A stretch of 64,000 nucleotides of DNA, from contig NZ_CP064654.1 in NCBI RefSeq assembly GCF_015529805.1, positions 2,108,001-2,172,000 on the forward strand. Direction: 5' to 3'. Position 1 is the stretch's first letter. Each line of letters starts with the position of its first letter. The DNA comes from Qipengyuania soli (lineage in GTDB: Bacteria > Pseudomonadota > Alphaproteobacteria > Sphingomonadales > Sphingomonadaceae). Both the position numbers and the translations under genes were made by a program. Shown here in pieces: positions 34,423-43,533 of the stretch. The notes beneath the pieces are model-generated. The model saw nothing but the letters and a program-made list of their open reading frames with translations, was not told where the DNA came from and ran no database searches.

Positions 34423-35192
34423 GCCTGCCTCCGGAACGCCTCGAACGGTTCGCCCGCCATATCGTGCTGCCCGAAATCGGCGGCGCAGGGCAAGTAGCCC
34501 TCGCCGGCAAGCATCTCGTGCTTGTCGGGCTCGGCGGCATCGGTTCGCCCGCGCTCCAGTATCTGGCCGCTGCCGGTATCGGGAAATTGACGTTGGTCGA
34601 CGACGACAAGGTCGATGTCTCCAATCTTCAGCGCCAGACCCTCTACAACATGCGTGATATCGGCCACGGGAAGGCCGTTCTTGCCAAGCGCTGGGTGAGC
34701 ACGTTCGATCCGGGACTGCACGTTGGGATAAGCGACCGGCGTATCACGGTCGAGAATGCACCCGACCTCGTCATCGGAGCCGATCTCGTGCTCGACGGGA
34801 CGGACAATTTCTCCACCCGCCTCGCCATCTCCGACGCCTGTGTGGCCGAGCGTGTCCCTCTGCTCTCTGCCGCTGTGGGTCGTTTCCAAGGGCAGGTCGG
34901 TGCCTTTGCCGGTCACTTGCCTGGCCAGTCCTGCTACCGCTGTTTTGTGGGCGATGCCTTCGATGCTGAGGACTGCGACACCTGCGCCGACGATGGAATG
35001 CTCGGCGCCATGGCAGGCTGGGTCGCGACATTCGCGGCGATGCAGGCCGTCCGGATCCTTCTCGCAGGGGTAGGCAACATGGGCGAGATCGAATGGGGCA
35101 AGGTCCACCTGCTCGACGGGGCCGCGCCCGCAATGCGCAGCTTCATGATCGCCAAGGACCCCGCCTGCAAGGCTTGCGGTTCAGCCGCCTAG
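34419..35192 (+). CDS. MoeB/ThiF-type adenylyltransferase (E1-like)
   Basis: The 257-residue protein adenylates the C-terminus of a ubiquitin-like sulfur carrier such as MoaD or ThiS. It has the nucleotide loop VGLGGIGSPALQYLAAAG, the DNLQRQ-like DVSNLQRQ and DGTDNFSTR, and two Cys pairs (CYRC and CKAC) of the zinc site. GTG 34419 overlaps the DUF983 stop by 4 nt. It lacks a rhodanese domain. The partner carrier is not in the window, so molybdopterin and thiamine roles cannot be separated. It ends 12 nt inside the convergent sirtuin gene. Confidence 0.9.
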   Translation: MSLPPERLERFARHIVLPEIGGAGQVALAGKHLVLVGLGGIGSPALQYLAAAGIGKLTLVDDDKVDVSNLQRQTLYNMRDIGHGKAVLAKRWVSTFDPGLHVGISDRRITVENAPDLVIGADLVLDGTDNFSTRLAISDACVAERVPLLSAAVGRFQGQVGAFAGHLPGQSCYRCFVGDAFDAEDCDTCADDGMLGAMAGWVATFAAMQAVRILLAGVGNMGEIEWGKVHLLDGAAPAMRSFMIAKDPACKACGSAA

Positions 35193-35882
35193 AACCTCGT
35201 TTACCCATTCGGGGACCAGCCTGCTGGCAGGCCCCTGTCGACTTTCGTGAAACCAGTGCGAACCCTGGCTGCGCTCAAGATTGAGTTCGAGGGTCCGCAC
35301 CCGCAGTTCGCGCGCATCGCGGACGAATCCGGCGGCGGGGTAGACCGCGCCGGAAGTGCCGATCGACACGAAGAGGTCAGCTTGCCTGATTGCGCCATAG
35401 ATGCGGTCCATCTCGTAAGGCATCTCACCGAACCACACGACGTCCGGCCTCAGTGCACGCGCGCCGCACGAAGGGCACGGAGGCCTGTCGATCATCGGCC
35501 CTGTCCAAGGTGACCGCGTGTCGCATGCAGTACACCAGGCATTGAGATGGGTACCGTGCATGTGGAGGACCCGCCTCGCCCCAGCGCGCTCGTGCAGGTC
35601 GTCGACGTTCTGAGTGACTATCAGCAGTTCGCCCTTCCAAGCGGCATCAAGTCGCGCCAGGGCCTGATGCGCGGGATTGGGCAGCTTGGTCTGGATCGCC
35701 TCGCGCCGCATGTCGTAAAAGCGCAGGACGAGATCGGGGTCGCGCGCGAAGCCTTCGGGCGTCGCCACATCCTCGACCCGGTGCTGTTCCCACAATCCGC
35801 CTTCGGAGCGGAAGGTATCGATCCCGCTTTCGGCGGAAATCCCTGCGCCTGTCAGGACCACGATGTTGCGAATACCGGTCAT
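35181..35882 (-). CDS. cobB: NAD-dependent protein deacylase (sirtuin)
   Basis: This 233-residue class III sirtuin removes acyl groups from lysine using NAD. Motifs are TGAGISAESGIDTFR, TQNVDDLHERAG and the catalytic His in MHGTH. A four-Cys zinc site is present (CTAC and CPSC), and Y/R residues in the FYDMRR segment fit the desuccinylase/demalonylase type. ATG 35882 (MTGIRNIVV) is preferred over the ATG at 35891 and a TTG at 35906. Its start lies 35 nt from the divergent dapB start. Confidence 0.92.
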   Translation of the reverse strand: MTGIRNIVVLTGAGISAESGIDTFRSEGGLWEQHRVEDVATPEGFARDPDLVLRFYDMRREAIQTKLPNPAHQALARLDAAWKGELLIVTQNVDDLHERAGARRVLHMHGTHLNAWCTACDTRSPWTGPMIDRPPCPSCGARALRPDVVWFGEMPYEMDRIYGAIRQADLFVSIGTSGAVYPAAGFVRDARELRVRTLELNLERSQGSHWFHESRQGPASRLVPEWVNEVLGG

Positions 35883-35916
35883 CAAGGCCATGAACCACTT
35901 CGACAAAGGAGTGGCA

Positions 35917-36645
35917 ATGGCGCGGATCGGAATAATCGGCAGCGAGGGAGCGATGGGTCATGCTCTTGCCATGGTGATTGCCGCGGCCGGGCACGAACTT
36001 TCGGGCGGAGTAGACAAGGGCGGCGACGCAGCTCGCCTCGCCGACGCAAGCGACGTTCTGGTAGATTTCTCCGCTCCGGGAGCGCTCCAGCACAATCTCC
36101 ATGCCGCGATCGGGGCCGGAATTCCGATCCTCGTGGGGACAACCGGCCTTGAAGACGTACATCACCTGGCGATCGACAACGCCGCGCGCGCGGTGCCCGT
36201 CCTGCAGACGGGGAACACTTCGCTGGGCGTCACCCTCCTCGCTCATCTCGTGCGCGAGGCGGCATCCCGGCTAGGGCCTGACTGGGACATCGAGATCGTC
36301 GAGATGCACCATCGCCGCAAGGTAGACGCGCCCTCCGGAACGGCGCTTCTGCTGGGGCAGGCCGCAGCGGAGGGTCGCGGGATCGAACTCGCTTCGAACC
36401 GTGAGAGCGGTCGCGATGGCGTTTCCGGAGCACGCAACAGCGGTGCAATCGGTTTCGCCTCGCTACGCGGAGGCACCGTCGTTGGCGAACATGCAGTGAT
36501 TCTGGCAGGCGAAGAGGAACGCCTCACTCTCTCTCACAGCGCAGAAAACCGCGCGATATTTGCACGCGGCGCAGTGAAGGCAGCCGAGTGGCTGATCGGG
36601 CGTGAAGCCGGACGCTATCGGATGGAAGAGGTTCTTGGTATTTAG
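35917..36645 (+). CDS. dapB: 4-hydroxy-tetrahydrodipicolinate reductase
   Basis: This 242-residue enzyme of the diaminopimelate/lysine pathway has the Rossmann loop IGIIGSEGAMGHAL and the substrate motif HHRRKVDAPSGTA. AAAGGAG lies 6 nt before ATG 35917, so the longer upstream frame is rejected. It works in the same pathway as dapE at 41 kb, supplying precursors for peptidoglycan. The first glycine-rich loop reads GSEGAMG rather than the common GAxGRMG, a minor change. Confidence 0.93.
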   Translation: MARIGIIGSEGAMGHALAMVIAAAGHELSGGVDKGGDAARLADASDVLVDFSAPGALQHNLHAAIGAGIPILVGTTGLEDVHHLAIDNAARAVPVLQTGNTSLGVTLLAHLVREAASRLGPDWDIEIVEMHHRRKVDAPSGTALLLGQAAAEGRGIELASNRESGRDGVSGARNSGAIGFASLRGGTVVGEHAVILAGEEERLTLSHSAENRAIFARGAVKAAEWLIGREAGRYRMEEVLGI

Positions 36646-36669
36646 CTGACGGGAACAGGAGGGGAGGAC

Positions 36670-37533
36670 ATGGCGGGCTTGCGGACGAAGCTGCATGAAC
36701 AATTGTTCGTCGGGGCGCATCCGGACGGCCGCCTTACCATTCTTAACCGCCTGCTGATCATCACCATCGTCCTGGCTATTGTCGCAGCGGCCCTCTCGAC
36801 CGAACCAACGATCCCACCCCATTGGCACCGCGCGCTACTGCTGAGCGAGTTCGTCTTCGGTACCGTATTCCTGCTGGAATACCTCGCCCGCATTTTCGCG
36901 GCGGCCGAGGACGAAGGCGAAGGAAGTGAGTGGGACAAGCGGTGGCGCTTCATCCGCTCGCCACTGGGCATTATCGACTTGCTCGTGGTTCTTTCCACCT
37001 TGATGCCACTCATCGTCGCAGATGCCGCAATGCTTCGGATGTTGCGACTGATGCGCGTGATTGCGGTCATGAAGTTCGGCCGCTTTTCATATGCCATCAC
37101 CGAGTTGTGGCGGGCGATTTCCGACCGCATCGACGATCTCATCATCACCGCCGCAGTGGCATTCATCCTCGTCCTTTTTGGTGCCACCGCGCTTTACATG
37201 ATCGAGGGGCACATCCAGCCCGAAGCATTCGGTTCAATCCCCCGCGCGCTGTATTGGGCGACCGTTACCTTGACGACCGTCGGCTATGGCGACGTGGTGC
37301 CCATCACCCCTCTGGGAAAGGTCTTTGCGGCGGGGCTCGCCATGTCGGGCATCGCATTCGTTGCCATGCCGACCGGCATTATCGTCGCCGCATTCTCAGA
37401 TGCCATGCAGCGTCGACGCGATCACCTCATCGATGACATGCGCAGGCACCTCGAAGCGCTGGATATCGAGGACGAGCATATCGAAGCCAAAATCGCCGCG
37501 CTCGAACGATCGCGTTCACGGCCACGCCAGTGA
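36670..37533 (+). CDS. voltage-gated-like potassium channel (ion transporter)
   Basis: The 287-residue protein has six membrane segments. The fourth has regularly spaced positive charges (MLRMLRLMRVIAVMKFGR), as in voltage sensors, and the pore carries the potassium filter TTVGYGD. A short charged helix with IEDEHIEAKIAALERSR may be a coiled-coil tetramerisation tail. It starts 25 nt after dapB. An ion transporter of the Kv family is the best call. Confidence 0.92.
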   Translation: MAGLRTKLHEQLFVGAHPDGRLTILNRLLIITIVLAIVAAALSTEPTIPPHWHRALLLSEFVFGTVFLLEYLARIFAAAEDEGEGSEWDKRWRFIRSPLGIIDLLVVLSTLMPLIVADAAMLRMLRLMRVIAVMKFGRFSYAITELWRAISDRIDDLIITAAVAFILVLFGATALYMIEGHIQPEAFGSIPRALYWATVTLTTVGYGDVVPITPLGKVFAAGLAMSGIAFVAMPTGIIVAAFSDAMQRRRDHLIDDMRRHLEALDIEDEHIEAKIAALERSRSRPRQ

Positions 37534-37588
37534 CGCGGCGCACGTCAGGCTGGCATAACCCGCTCAAAGCTTTATCCGACTGCCTTCA

Positions 37589-38257
37589 ATGACCCGCGAC
37601 CAGATCTTCGAATTCTTCCGGCGGCTTGCCGAAGACAATCCTTCGCCTGAGACCGAGCTGGAATACGGCAATTGCTACCAGCTGGTGGTCGCCGTGGCTC
37701 TGAGCGCACAGGCGACCGATATCGGCGTCAACAAGGCGACGCGGGCTCTGTTTCGCGAGGTGAAATCTCCGCAGCAGATGCTCGAACTGGGCGAGGAGGG
37801 GCTGAAGGAACACATCAAGACGATCGGCCTGTTCAACTCCAAGGCCAAGAACGTCATCGCGCTCTCGCAATTGCTCGTCGACGAATTCGGTGGCGAGGTG
37901 CCCGACCGGCGCGAAGACCTCGTCCGCCTTCCCGGTGTGGGACGCAAGACCGCGAACGTGGTGCTCAACTGCTGGTTCGGGCAGGAGACGTTTGCCGTCG
38001 ATACCCACATCTTCCGCGTCGGCAATCGCACCGGCCTCGCCAAGGGCAAGACGCCGGATCAGGTCGAGGTCAAGCTGGAAAAGCGCGTTCCGCAACCCTT
38101 CCGCTTGGGCGCGCACCACTGGCTGATCCTGCACGGCCGCTACGTTTGCAAGGCACGCACGCCGGAATGCTGGCGGTGCAAGGTTGCCGATCTTTGCAGC
38201 TTCAAGAAGAAGGTGCTGGAAAAGCCCAAGGGACGCAAGGAAGCCACGTATACTTGA
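37589..38257 (+). CDS. nth: endonuclease III
   Basis: This 222-residue DNA glycosylase/AP lyase removes oxidised pyrimidines. The helix-hairpin-helix reads LPGVGRKTANVV with the catalytic Lys; the catalytic Asp is in AVDTHIFRV; the 4Fe-4S loop is CKARTPECWRCKVADLC with Cys spacing C-x6-C-x2-C-x5-C. Length fits the family. It stands alone, followed 46 nt later by a DUF2189 gene. Confidence 0.95.
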   Translation: MTRDQIFEFFRRLAEDNPSPETELEYGNCYQLVVAVALSAQATDIGVNKATRALFREVKSPQQMLELGEEGLKEHIKTIGLFNSKAKNVIALSQLLVDEFGGEVPDRREDLVRLPGVGRKTANVVLNCWFGQETFAVDTHIFRVGNRTGLAKGKTPDQVEVKLEKRVPQPFRLGAHHWLILHGRYVCKARTPECWRCKVADLCSFKKKVLEKPKGRKEATYT

Positions 38258-38303
38258 ACCGGCGCCGCGGCTGCGGCATTTTCATGTCCGGGGAGAAGAT
38301 GCG

Positions 38304-39071
38304 ATGGATACTGACGTCGGCGGAATCCGGCCCACGGTGGCAAGCGATCTCAAGGTCTCGGACCTCGTCTCGGCGCTGGCAGCGGGATGGCGCGACTTTG
38401 CCGCGCGACCGGTCTTCGGCCTGTTCTTCGCCTCGTTCTATGTCGCGATCGGCGTAACGCTCTACTATCTCTTCATGGTGAGCGGACAGGCGCGCTGGCT
38501 CATCGCCTCCATCGCGGGCTTTCCCTTGCTTGCCCCTTTCGCCGCAGTCGGACTCTATGAAGTCAGCCGCAGGCGTGAACTGGGCATGGCGATGGACTGG
38601 GGCGCAATACTGGGAGCCATGCGTGGTCACGGGGACCAGCAGTTGCTCCTGATGGGCGGCTTCATCTTCGTCGGCTTCAGCTTCTGGGTGATCATCGCGC
38701 ACATGATCTTTGCGATCTTCGTGGCGTCCGCCGGATTGGGTGAAGGCATGGAGTTCCTCCGCTCCGGCACCGGGCTGACAATGCTGGCAGTGGGCGGAGC
38801 CGTTGGCGCGATCATCGCCTATCTGTTCTATGCCATCACCGTCATGAGCCTTCCGATGCTCGTCGATCGAGATGTCGATTTCATCACTGCCATCATCACG
38901 AGCGTGGCAGCCCTGCGAGCAAACACGGGGGTTCTCCTGTTGTGGGCGCTGTTCATTGCCCTAGTGCTCTTCGTCGCCATCCTGCCGCTGTTTCTTGGCC
39001 TGCTGGTGGCATTGCCCGTGCTCGGGCATGCGACTTGGCATCTCTATCGGCGAACCGTATCGACGCCATGA
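38304..39071 (+). CDS. DUF2189 membrane protein
   Basis: The 255-residue product has six membrane helices. Features of DUF2189 are seen: DLVSALAAGWRDFAARPVFGLFFASFYVAIG near the start and the YEVSRRRELG turn. Function is unknown. I chose ATG 38304 because GGGGAGAAG lies 8-13 nt before it; the upstream frame begins inside nth. It is followed by a small secreted protein gene on the same strand. Confidence 0.85.
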   Translation: MDTDVGGIRPTVASDLKVSDLVSALAAGWRDFAARPVFGLFFASFYVAIGVTLYYLFMVSGQARWLIASIAGFPLLAPFAAVGLYEVSRRRELGMAMDWGAILGAMRGHGDQQLLLMGGFIFVGFSFWVIIAHMIFAIFVASAGLGEGMEFLRSGTGLTMLAVGGAVGAIIAYLFYAITVMSLPMLVDRDVDFITAIITSVAALRANTGVLLLWALFIALVLFVAILPLFLGLLVALPVLGHATWHLYRRTVSTP

Positions 39072-39138
39072 GCCACCCGGCTTGCCATCCACACTTCGAA
39101 GGCGCAGTCTCGGCCGACATGCAGGGAGGACCCTCGAG

Positions 39139-39558
39139 ATGATCAAGCGTGGAATTTTGCCATTCGCCCTTGGCGCCATCGTCATCATGTCCGCAGGCAG
39201 CGTTCAGGCCCAGGATGCGGCCGAAACTGCGGTCATCCTGAGCGGCGCGCCTGCGCAACAAAGCGGCGCGAGGTCGCTGGGCGATGCGATTTCCGGCGCC
39301 ATGGGCCAGGTTGGCGAAGAAATCCGCGCCTCGCGCTCGAGCAATGGCAGCAGCGGCCCGGTCTATGCGCCCTCGCGAAGGGGCGGAGGTGGCACAACGA
39401 CAACCTATTTCCCGATGGGCGGCCCGGTCGAGGCTGACGCTCTCGCCCATGCCGAAGTCGCTACCTATCGGCTCGAAAACGGTGTGCGGATGCGTGTAAG
39501 CGGGACATTCCTGCCCTCCGGAACCACCGTTTGCGAGGCGTTCTGCCCGGGAGGCTGA
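39139..39558 (+). CDS. small secreted protein, function unknown
   Basis: This 139-residue product starts with a signal peptide (MIKRGILPFALGAIVIMSAGSVQAQ). The mature part has an Ala/Gly/Ser-rich low-complexity stretch and a beta-rich end with two Cys (VCEAFC) near the terminus. I recognise no family. GGGAGGA lies 9 nt before ATG 39139. It begins 67 nt after the DUF2189 gene and ends 15 nt before the convergent symporter. Confidence 0.7.
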   Translation: MIKRGILPFALGAIVIMSAGSVQAQDAAETAVILSGAPAQQSGARSLGDAISGAMGQVGEEIRASRSSNGSSGPVYAPSRRGGGGTTTTYFPMGGPVEADALAHAEVATYRLENGVRMRVSGTFLPSGTTVCEAFCPGG

Positions 39559-39573
39559 CGCCTATTCCCGCGC

Positions 39574-40962
39574 CTACTGGTTGACGTCCGGATCGAGGTT
39601 GAGGCCGGCCCGCCCTTCCGATGAAGTGTGATGCGGAGCGACCGGTTCGTCGAGGTCCGGGTCGCGCATCGGCTGAAGCATACCTTCCCACTTGGTGATG
39701 ACCCCGGTCGCCACTGCATTGCCGAGGACATTGGTCGCCGTACGGCCCATGTCGAGGAAGTGGTCGATGGCGAGGACCAGCGCGATCCCTTCGACCGGCA
39801 GATCGAACATGGCCAGAGTCGCGGCGATGACCACCAGGCTGGCGCGCGGCACGGCGGCGATGCCCTTGGAGCTGATCATCAGGGTCAGCAGGATTGCGAT
39901 CTGCGTCCCGATCGACAGGTCGATGCCATAGGCCTGCGCGATGAAGATCGTCGCGAAGCTGGCGTACATCATCGAACCGTCGAGATTGAAGCTGTAGCCC
40001 AGCGGCACCATCAGGCCCGAGATGCGGCGCGGCACGCCGAAGCGGTCGAGCTGTTCGAACAGCTTGGGCATCGCCGCTTCGGATGAGGCGGTCGAGAAGG
40101 CGATCAACACCGGCTCTCGCACATAGCGGACCAGCGAGAAAACCCGGCTGCGAAGGAAGACGAAGCCGGCAAACAGCAGCAAAGCCCAAAGCAGCAGCAG
40201 CGCGAGGTAGAACTCGCCGAGCAGACGGGCATAGACGACGAGTATCCCGAGCCCGTTCTGCGCCACGACATTGGCGAGCGCGCCGAAGACCGCGAAGGGG
40301 GCGAAACGCATCACGTAGCCGGTGATCTCGAGCATCAGTTCGGCCAGCGCTTCGGCGCCCCTGACCAGGGGCTTGCCCTTCTCGCCGATGGCGGTCAGCC
40401 CCACGCCCGCAAAGAGCGCGAAGACGAGGATTTGGAGGACGTTGTTGTCGGCCATCGCGCCGATGACGTTTTTGGGAAAAACGTGCTCGATGAACTCGAA
40501 GAAATCGAGCTTCTTGACCTCGCCCACAGCCTGCGTCGGTGCGGTGACGTCGACTCCGACACCGGGCTGGAAGAGGTTGACCATGACGAGGCCGAGGCTG
40601 ATCGAAATGAGGCTGGCAATGATGAACCATCCAATCGCCCTCACGCCTATCCGGCCCACGGCGCTGCTGTCGCCCATGTGGGCGAGGCCCGAAATGATAG
40701 TCGCCAGCACGAGTGGTGCGACCAGCATCTTGATCAGGTTGAGGAAGATATTGGAGAGCATCTGGAAGCCGCGAGCCCAGTCGTCGGTCGATGCGAGTCC
40801 GGCAAGAAGCCCCTGATTGACCAGCCAGCCCGCGACTACGCCAAACACGAGGCCGACGAGAATGCAGGCGGTCAGGTGGCGCGAGAGGTAATAAAAGAGC
40901 CAGCCCAACGCCGACTGCGGCTTCTCCACCGGCAATGCCTGTTCAACGCCCGTACCGGCCAT
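39574..40962 (-). CDS. dicarboxylate/amino acid:cation symporter (SDF family)
   Basis: The 462-residue membrane protein takes up dicarboxylates or amino acids with sodium or protons. It has the GltP/DctA hairpin HP1-like FSTASSEAAMP, the YSFNLDGSMMY motif and VVIAATLAMFDLPVEG followed by DHFLDMGRTATNVLGN. The conserved FSTASSEAAMPK and NVLGNAVAT segments are typical. Eight helices and two re-entrant loops are expected. It stands alone between convergent and co-directional genes. Substrate is not predictable. Confidence 0.92.
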   Translation of the reverse strand: MAGTGVEQALPVEKPQSALGWLFYYLSRHLTACILVGLVFGVVAGWLVNQGLLAGLASTDDWARGFQMLSNIFLNLIKMLVAPLVLATIISGLAHMGDSSAVGRIGVRAIGWFIIASLISISLGLVMVNLFQPGVGVDVTAPTQAVGEVKKLDFFEFIEHVFPKNVIGAMADNNVLQILVFALFAGVGLTAIGEKGKPLVRGAEALAELMLEITGYVMRFAPFAVFGALANVVAQNGLGILVVYARLLGEFYLALLLLWALLLFAGFVFLRSRVFSLVRYVREPVLIAFSTASSEAAMPKLFEQLDRFGVPRRISGLMVPLGYSFNLDGSMMYASFATIFIAQAYGIDLSIGTQIAILLTLMISSKGIAAVPRASLVVIAATLAMFDLPVEGIALVLAIDHFLDMGRTATNVLGNAVATGVITKWEGMLQPMRDPDLDEPVAPHHTSSEGRAGLNLDPDVNQ

Positions 40963-41012
40963 GCGACCCCTCCCGTATTGTCTCCAGCGCCAAGGGCTAA
41001 CAGGGCAAGCGG

Positions 41013-42149
41013 TCAGCGCGCAAGGGCAGCAAGCGCAATCCGGCGATAAATCCTCGCCAGCACAGCAAGGTCTTCGATGGCCACCGCCTCATCGCGCTTG
41101 TGCATCGTCGCGTTGCACAGGCCGAATTCGATCACCGGGCAGACGGCGCGCAGGAAACGCGCGTCGGAAGTGCCACCGGTGGTCGACGGCTCGGGGTCGA
41201 TCCCGGTCTCCGCCTTCACGGCCTCGGCGACGATGGCGCTGAATTCGCCAAGCGGTGTGAGGAAGGGTTCGCCCGAAATGACGGGGCGCGCCGTGCCGCC
41301 ATGTCGTTCCGCAATCTCGGTGACGAGTGCAGACAACTCCGCGCCGGTATGATTGTCATTGAACCGGATCGAGAGGCGCGCTCTGGCATGCGAGGGAATG
41401 ACGTTGGTGGCTGGATTACCGACCTCCATGTCCGTGATCTCGAGGTTCGACGGCTGGAACCAGTCGTTCCCCTCATCGAGCACGAGGGCGTCGAGTTCAG
41501 CGAGCATCGCAACGAGCTTCGGGATCGGGTTGTCGGCGAGGTGGGGATAGGCGACATGCCCTTCCTTTCCCTCCACCTCGAGCCAGATGTTGAGCGAACC
41601 GCGCCGTCCGATCTTCATCATGTCGCCGAGGCGATGGACGCTGGTCGGTTCGCCGACGAGGCACAGGTCGGGCGTGTGACCTGCCGCGGCCATGAAGTCG
41701 ATGAGCGCGCGCGTGCCGTGGAGTGCCGGACCTTCTTCGTCCCCGGTAATGATGAAGCTGATCGTACCAGCGTCGGCAGGGATGTCGGCAACTGCATCCA
41801 CCATGCAGGCGATAGAGCCCTTCATGTCGACCGCGCCGCGACCGTAGAGCAGGTCTCCGCGGACTTCGGGTTCGAAGGCGCCGGTGGTCCAGCCTTGGCC
41901 GGGAGGCACGACGTCGAGGTGCCCGGCAAAAGCGAAGTGCTTTGAACCCGGCGGGCCATGGCGGATCGCGAAGAGGTTTTCGACGGGAGCATCGGGCGTC
42001 CCGGGTGCGCCGTCGCCGCGAATGAAACGCTTTATCTCAAAGCCGAACGGAGCGAGCAGTGACTCGAACGCATCAAACACTGCGCCTGTCGCAGGCGTTA
42101 CGCTGGGCGCGGCAATCAGCCGCTTGGCGAAGTCGAGGACTTGGGTCAT
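41013..42149 (-). CDS. dapE: succinyl-diaminopimelate desuccinylase
   Basis: This 378-residue M20-type dizinc enzyme hydrolyses N-succinyl-LL-diaminopimelate for lysine and cell wall synthesis. H77 and D79 are in FAGHLDVVP, D108 in GRGAVDMKG and the catalytic Glu in GDEEGPA. The family features TSVHRLGD-like GEPTS and STTGGTSDARF are seen. The start is ATG 42149 (MTQVLDFAK); the longer frame runs through the divergent cupin start. It is divergent from the cupin gene by 29 nt. DapB is 5 kb away. Confidence 0.93.
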   Translation of the reverse strand: MTQVLDFAKRLIAAPSVTPATGAVFDAFESLLAPFGFEIKRFIRGDGAPGTPDAPVENLFAIRHGPPGSKHFAFAGHLDVVPPGQGWTTGAFEPEVRGDLLYGRGAVDMKGSIACMVDAVADIPADAGTISFIITGDEEGPALHGTRALIDFMAAAGHTPDLCLVGEPTSVHRLGDMMKIGRRGSLNIWLEVEGKEGHVAYPHLADNPIPKLVAMLAELDALVLDEGNDWFQPSNLEITDMEVGNPATNVIPSHARARLSIRFNDNHTGAELSALVTEIAERHGGTARPVISGEPFLTPLGEFSAIVAEAVKAETGIDPEPSTTGGTSDARFLRAVCPVIEFGLCNATMHKRDEAVAIEDLAVLARIYRRIALAALAR

Positions 42150-42178
42150 GAACGCCTCGCTAGCAGGAGTGCGCGCCC

Positions 42179-42643
42179 ATGCCCAAGCTCGATCTCGATG
42201 CCATCCCCCAGACCAATGCGACGGGTTATCCCGCGCCATTCGATGCCGAGGTCCAGGGACGCTGGTATCGCCGCCTCGCCCCTGTCGCCGGGCTGACCCG
42301 AATGGGTGCGAGCCATGTCACGCTCGAGCCGGGCGCCTACTCGTCGCAGCGACACTGGCACCGGCTCGAGGACGAGTTGCTGGTCATGCTCGACGGCGAA
42401 GCGGTGCTGATCGAAGACGAGGGCGAGACCGTGATCCGTCCGGGCGACGTGCTGGCGTGGGCAGCCGGAGTCGAGAACGGCCATCGCCTCCACAACCGAA
42501 CCGACCAGCCGTGCATCTTCGTCGCCATCAGCGCGGGGGATGATGACGATTCGGGCGAATATCCCGATATCGACATGGTCTTCGACGCCGAAGGCTACGC
42601 CCGCAAGGACGGCACGCGCTATCCGACAAAACGACTGCCCTAG
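42179..42643 (+). CDS. cupin-domain protein
   Basis: The 154-residue protein is a single-domain cupin with the two conserved motifs: a first with S-Q-R-H-W-H-R (metal His) and G-E-A-V-L-I-E, and a second with DVLAWAAGVENGHRLHN. Such proteins bind metal and small ligands; the substrate is unknown. The C-terminal stretch with DMVFDAEGYARKDGTRYP is shared with cupins of unclear role. The stop shares CTAG with the convergent nuclease gene. Confidence 0.85.
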   Translation: MPKLDLDAIPQTNATGYPAPFDAEVQGRWYRRLAPVAGLTRMGASHVTLEPGAYSSQRHWHRLEDELLVMLDGEAVLIEDEGETVIRPGDVLAWAAGVENGHRLHNRTDQPCIFVAISAGDDDDSGEYPDIDMVFDAEGYARKDGTRYPTKRLP

Positions 42644-43533
42644 TTGCGCTGCGGTTCCGGCAAGGGGCCGGGCGCAAAGGCCGCATCGAGATATTCGGCC
42701 ATGCGGATGCCTGCCTGCGTCACGCGGCGTTGCGAGATGGGAATGGCGCGCTCGATATCGTCCTGCGTGAGCGCCGTTTCCTTCGGCAAAGCGCCTTCGC
42801 AAGGTTCGCAGTCGAAGGCCTCGGGATAGACAAACCCCTTGGCGATTTCCCAGCTTTCGCGCCCCCATACCGCCGCGTCGCCGCCGCCGAGCTCAGCCCG
42901 TTCGGTTTCCGAATAGCGCCGGACGAGCGAGGGTTGCGCACTGGTGATGGCACGCTCTGCCAGTGGGCCATCCCAAATCCAGTGGAGGTTGAGGCTCGGC
43001 ACGATGCCGTAATCGGTCACCCGGTCGTTGCCGCCACGATCCTCGAAATCGCCCGAGTGCAGCGGCATGTGAATGTCGCCGATGAAGTGGACGAGAAAGG
43101 CCAGCGCCTCCAGCCGGACGTTGTCGGGCAGGCCCTCGTCGGCGAGGATGCGCTGGTTGCGTTCGATCTGAGCGGAGACGCAATTGCCGCCGCTGCAGTT
43201 CTTGCGCACGTCATAGTCCTGCGTGACCGGCTCGGTCTGGTAGTGCCAGGCGAAGGTATAGCCCCAGCGCCAGCTCTCGCCGCGCAGGCAATCGGGCCAG
43301 GTCGAGGCATCGCCCAGCGTCCTGAGCGCGCACCCCGGCGTTCCCAGTTGCGGCGCCGCGCGCAGCAGCTTCGCAATCTTCACCCGCGTTTCGGGTTTCA
43401 CATTCTCGAGCGCGATTTCGGCGGTGACGTTGTGCGCATAGAAACCCCAGGCCTGCGCCTGCGCGGGAATAACGAGCGCAGCCGCCGCCGCAATTACGTT
43501 CAGCCCACTGTTTCGTATTGTTCGATGACCCAT
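42640..43533 (-). CDS. secreted S1/P1 nuclease
   Basis: The 297-residue protein has a signal peptide ending AQA, so the mature N-terminus would be Trp (WGFYAHN), which helps bind zinc in P1-type nucleases. Other ligands are in HFIGDIHMPLH and DRGGND. It has six Cys in loops, likely paired. These enzymes cut single-stranded RNA and DNA, outside the cytoplasm. ATG 43533 is chosen; it overlaps the upstream GST gene by 34 nt, so they are probably co-transcribed. A longer frame has no signal. Confidence 0.87.
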   Translation of the reverse strand: MGHRTIRNSGLNVIAAAAALVIPAQAQAWGFYAHNVTAEIALENVKPETRVKIAKLLRAAPQLGTPGCALRTLGDASTWPDCLRGESWRWGYTFAWHYQTEPVTQDYDVRKNCSGGNCVSAQIERNQRILADEGLPDNVRLEALAFLVHFIGDIHMPLHSGDFEDRGGNDRVTDYGIVPSLNLHWIWDGPLAERAITSAQPSLVRRYSETERAELGGGDAAVWGRESWEIAKGFVYPEAFDCEPCEGALPKETALTQDDIERAIPISQRRVTQAGIRMAEYLDAAFAPGPLPEPQRN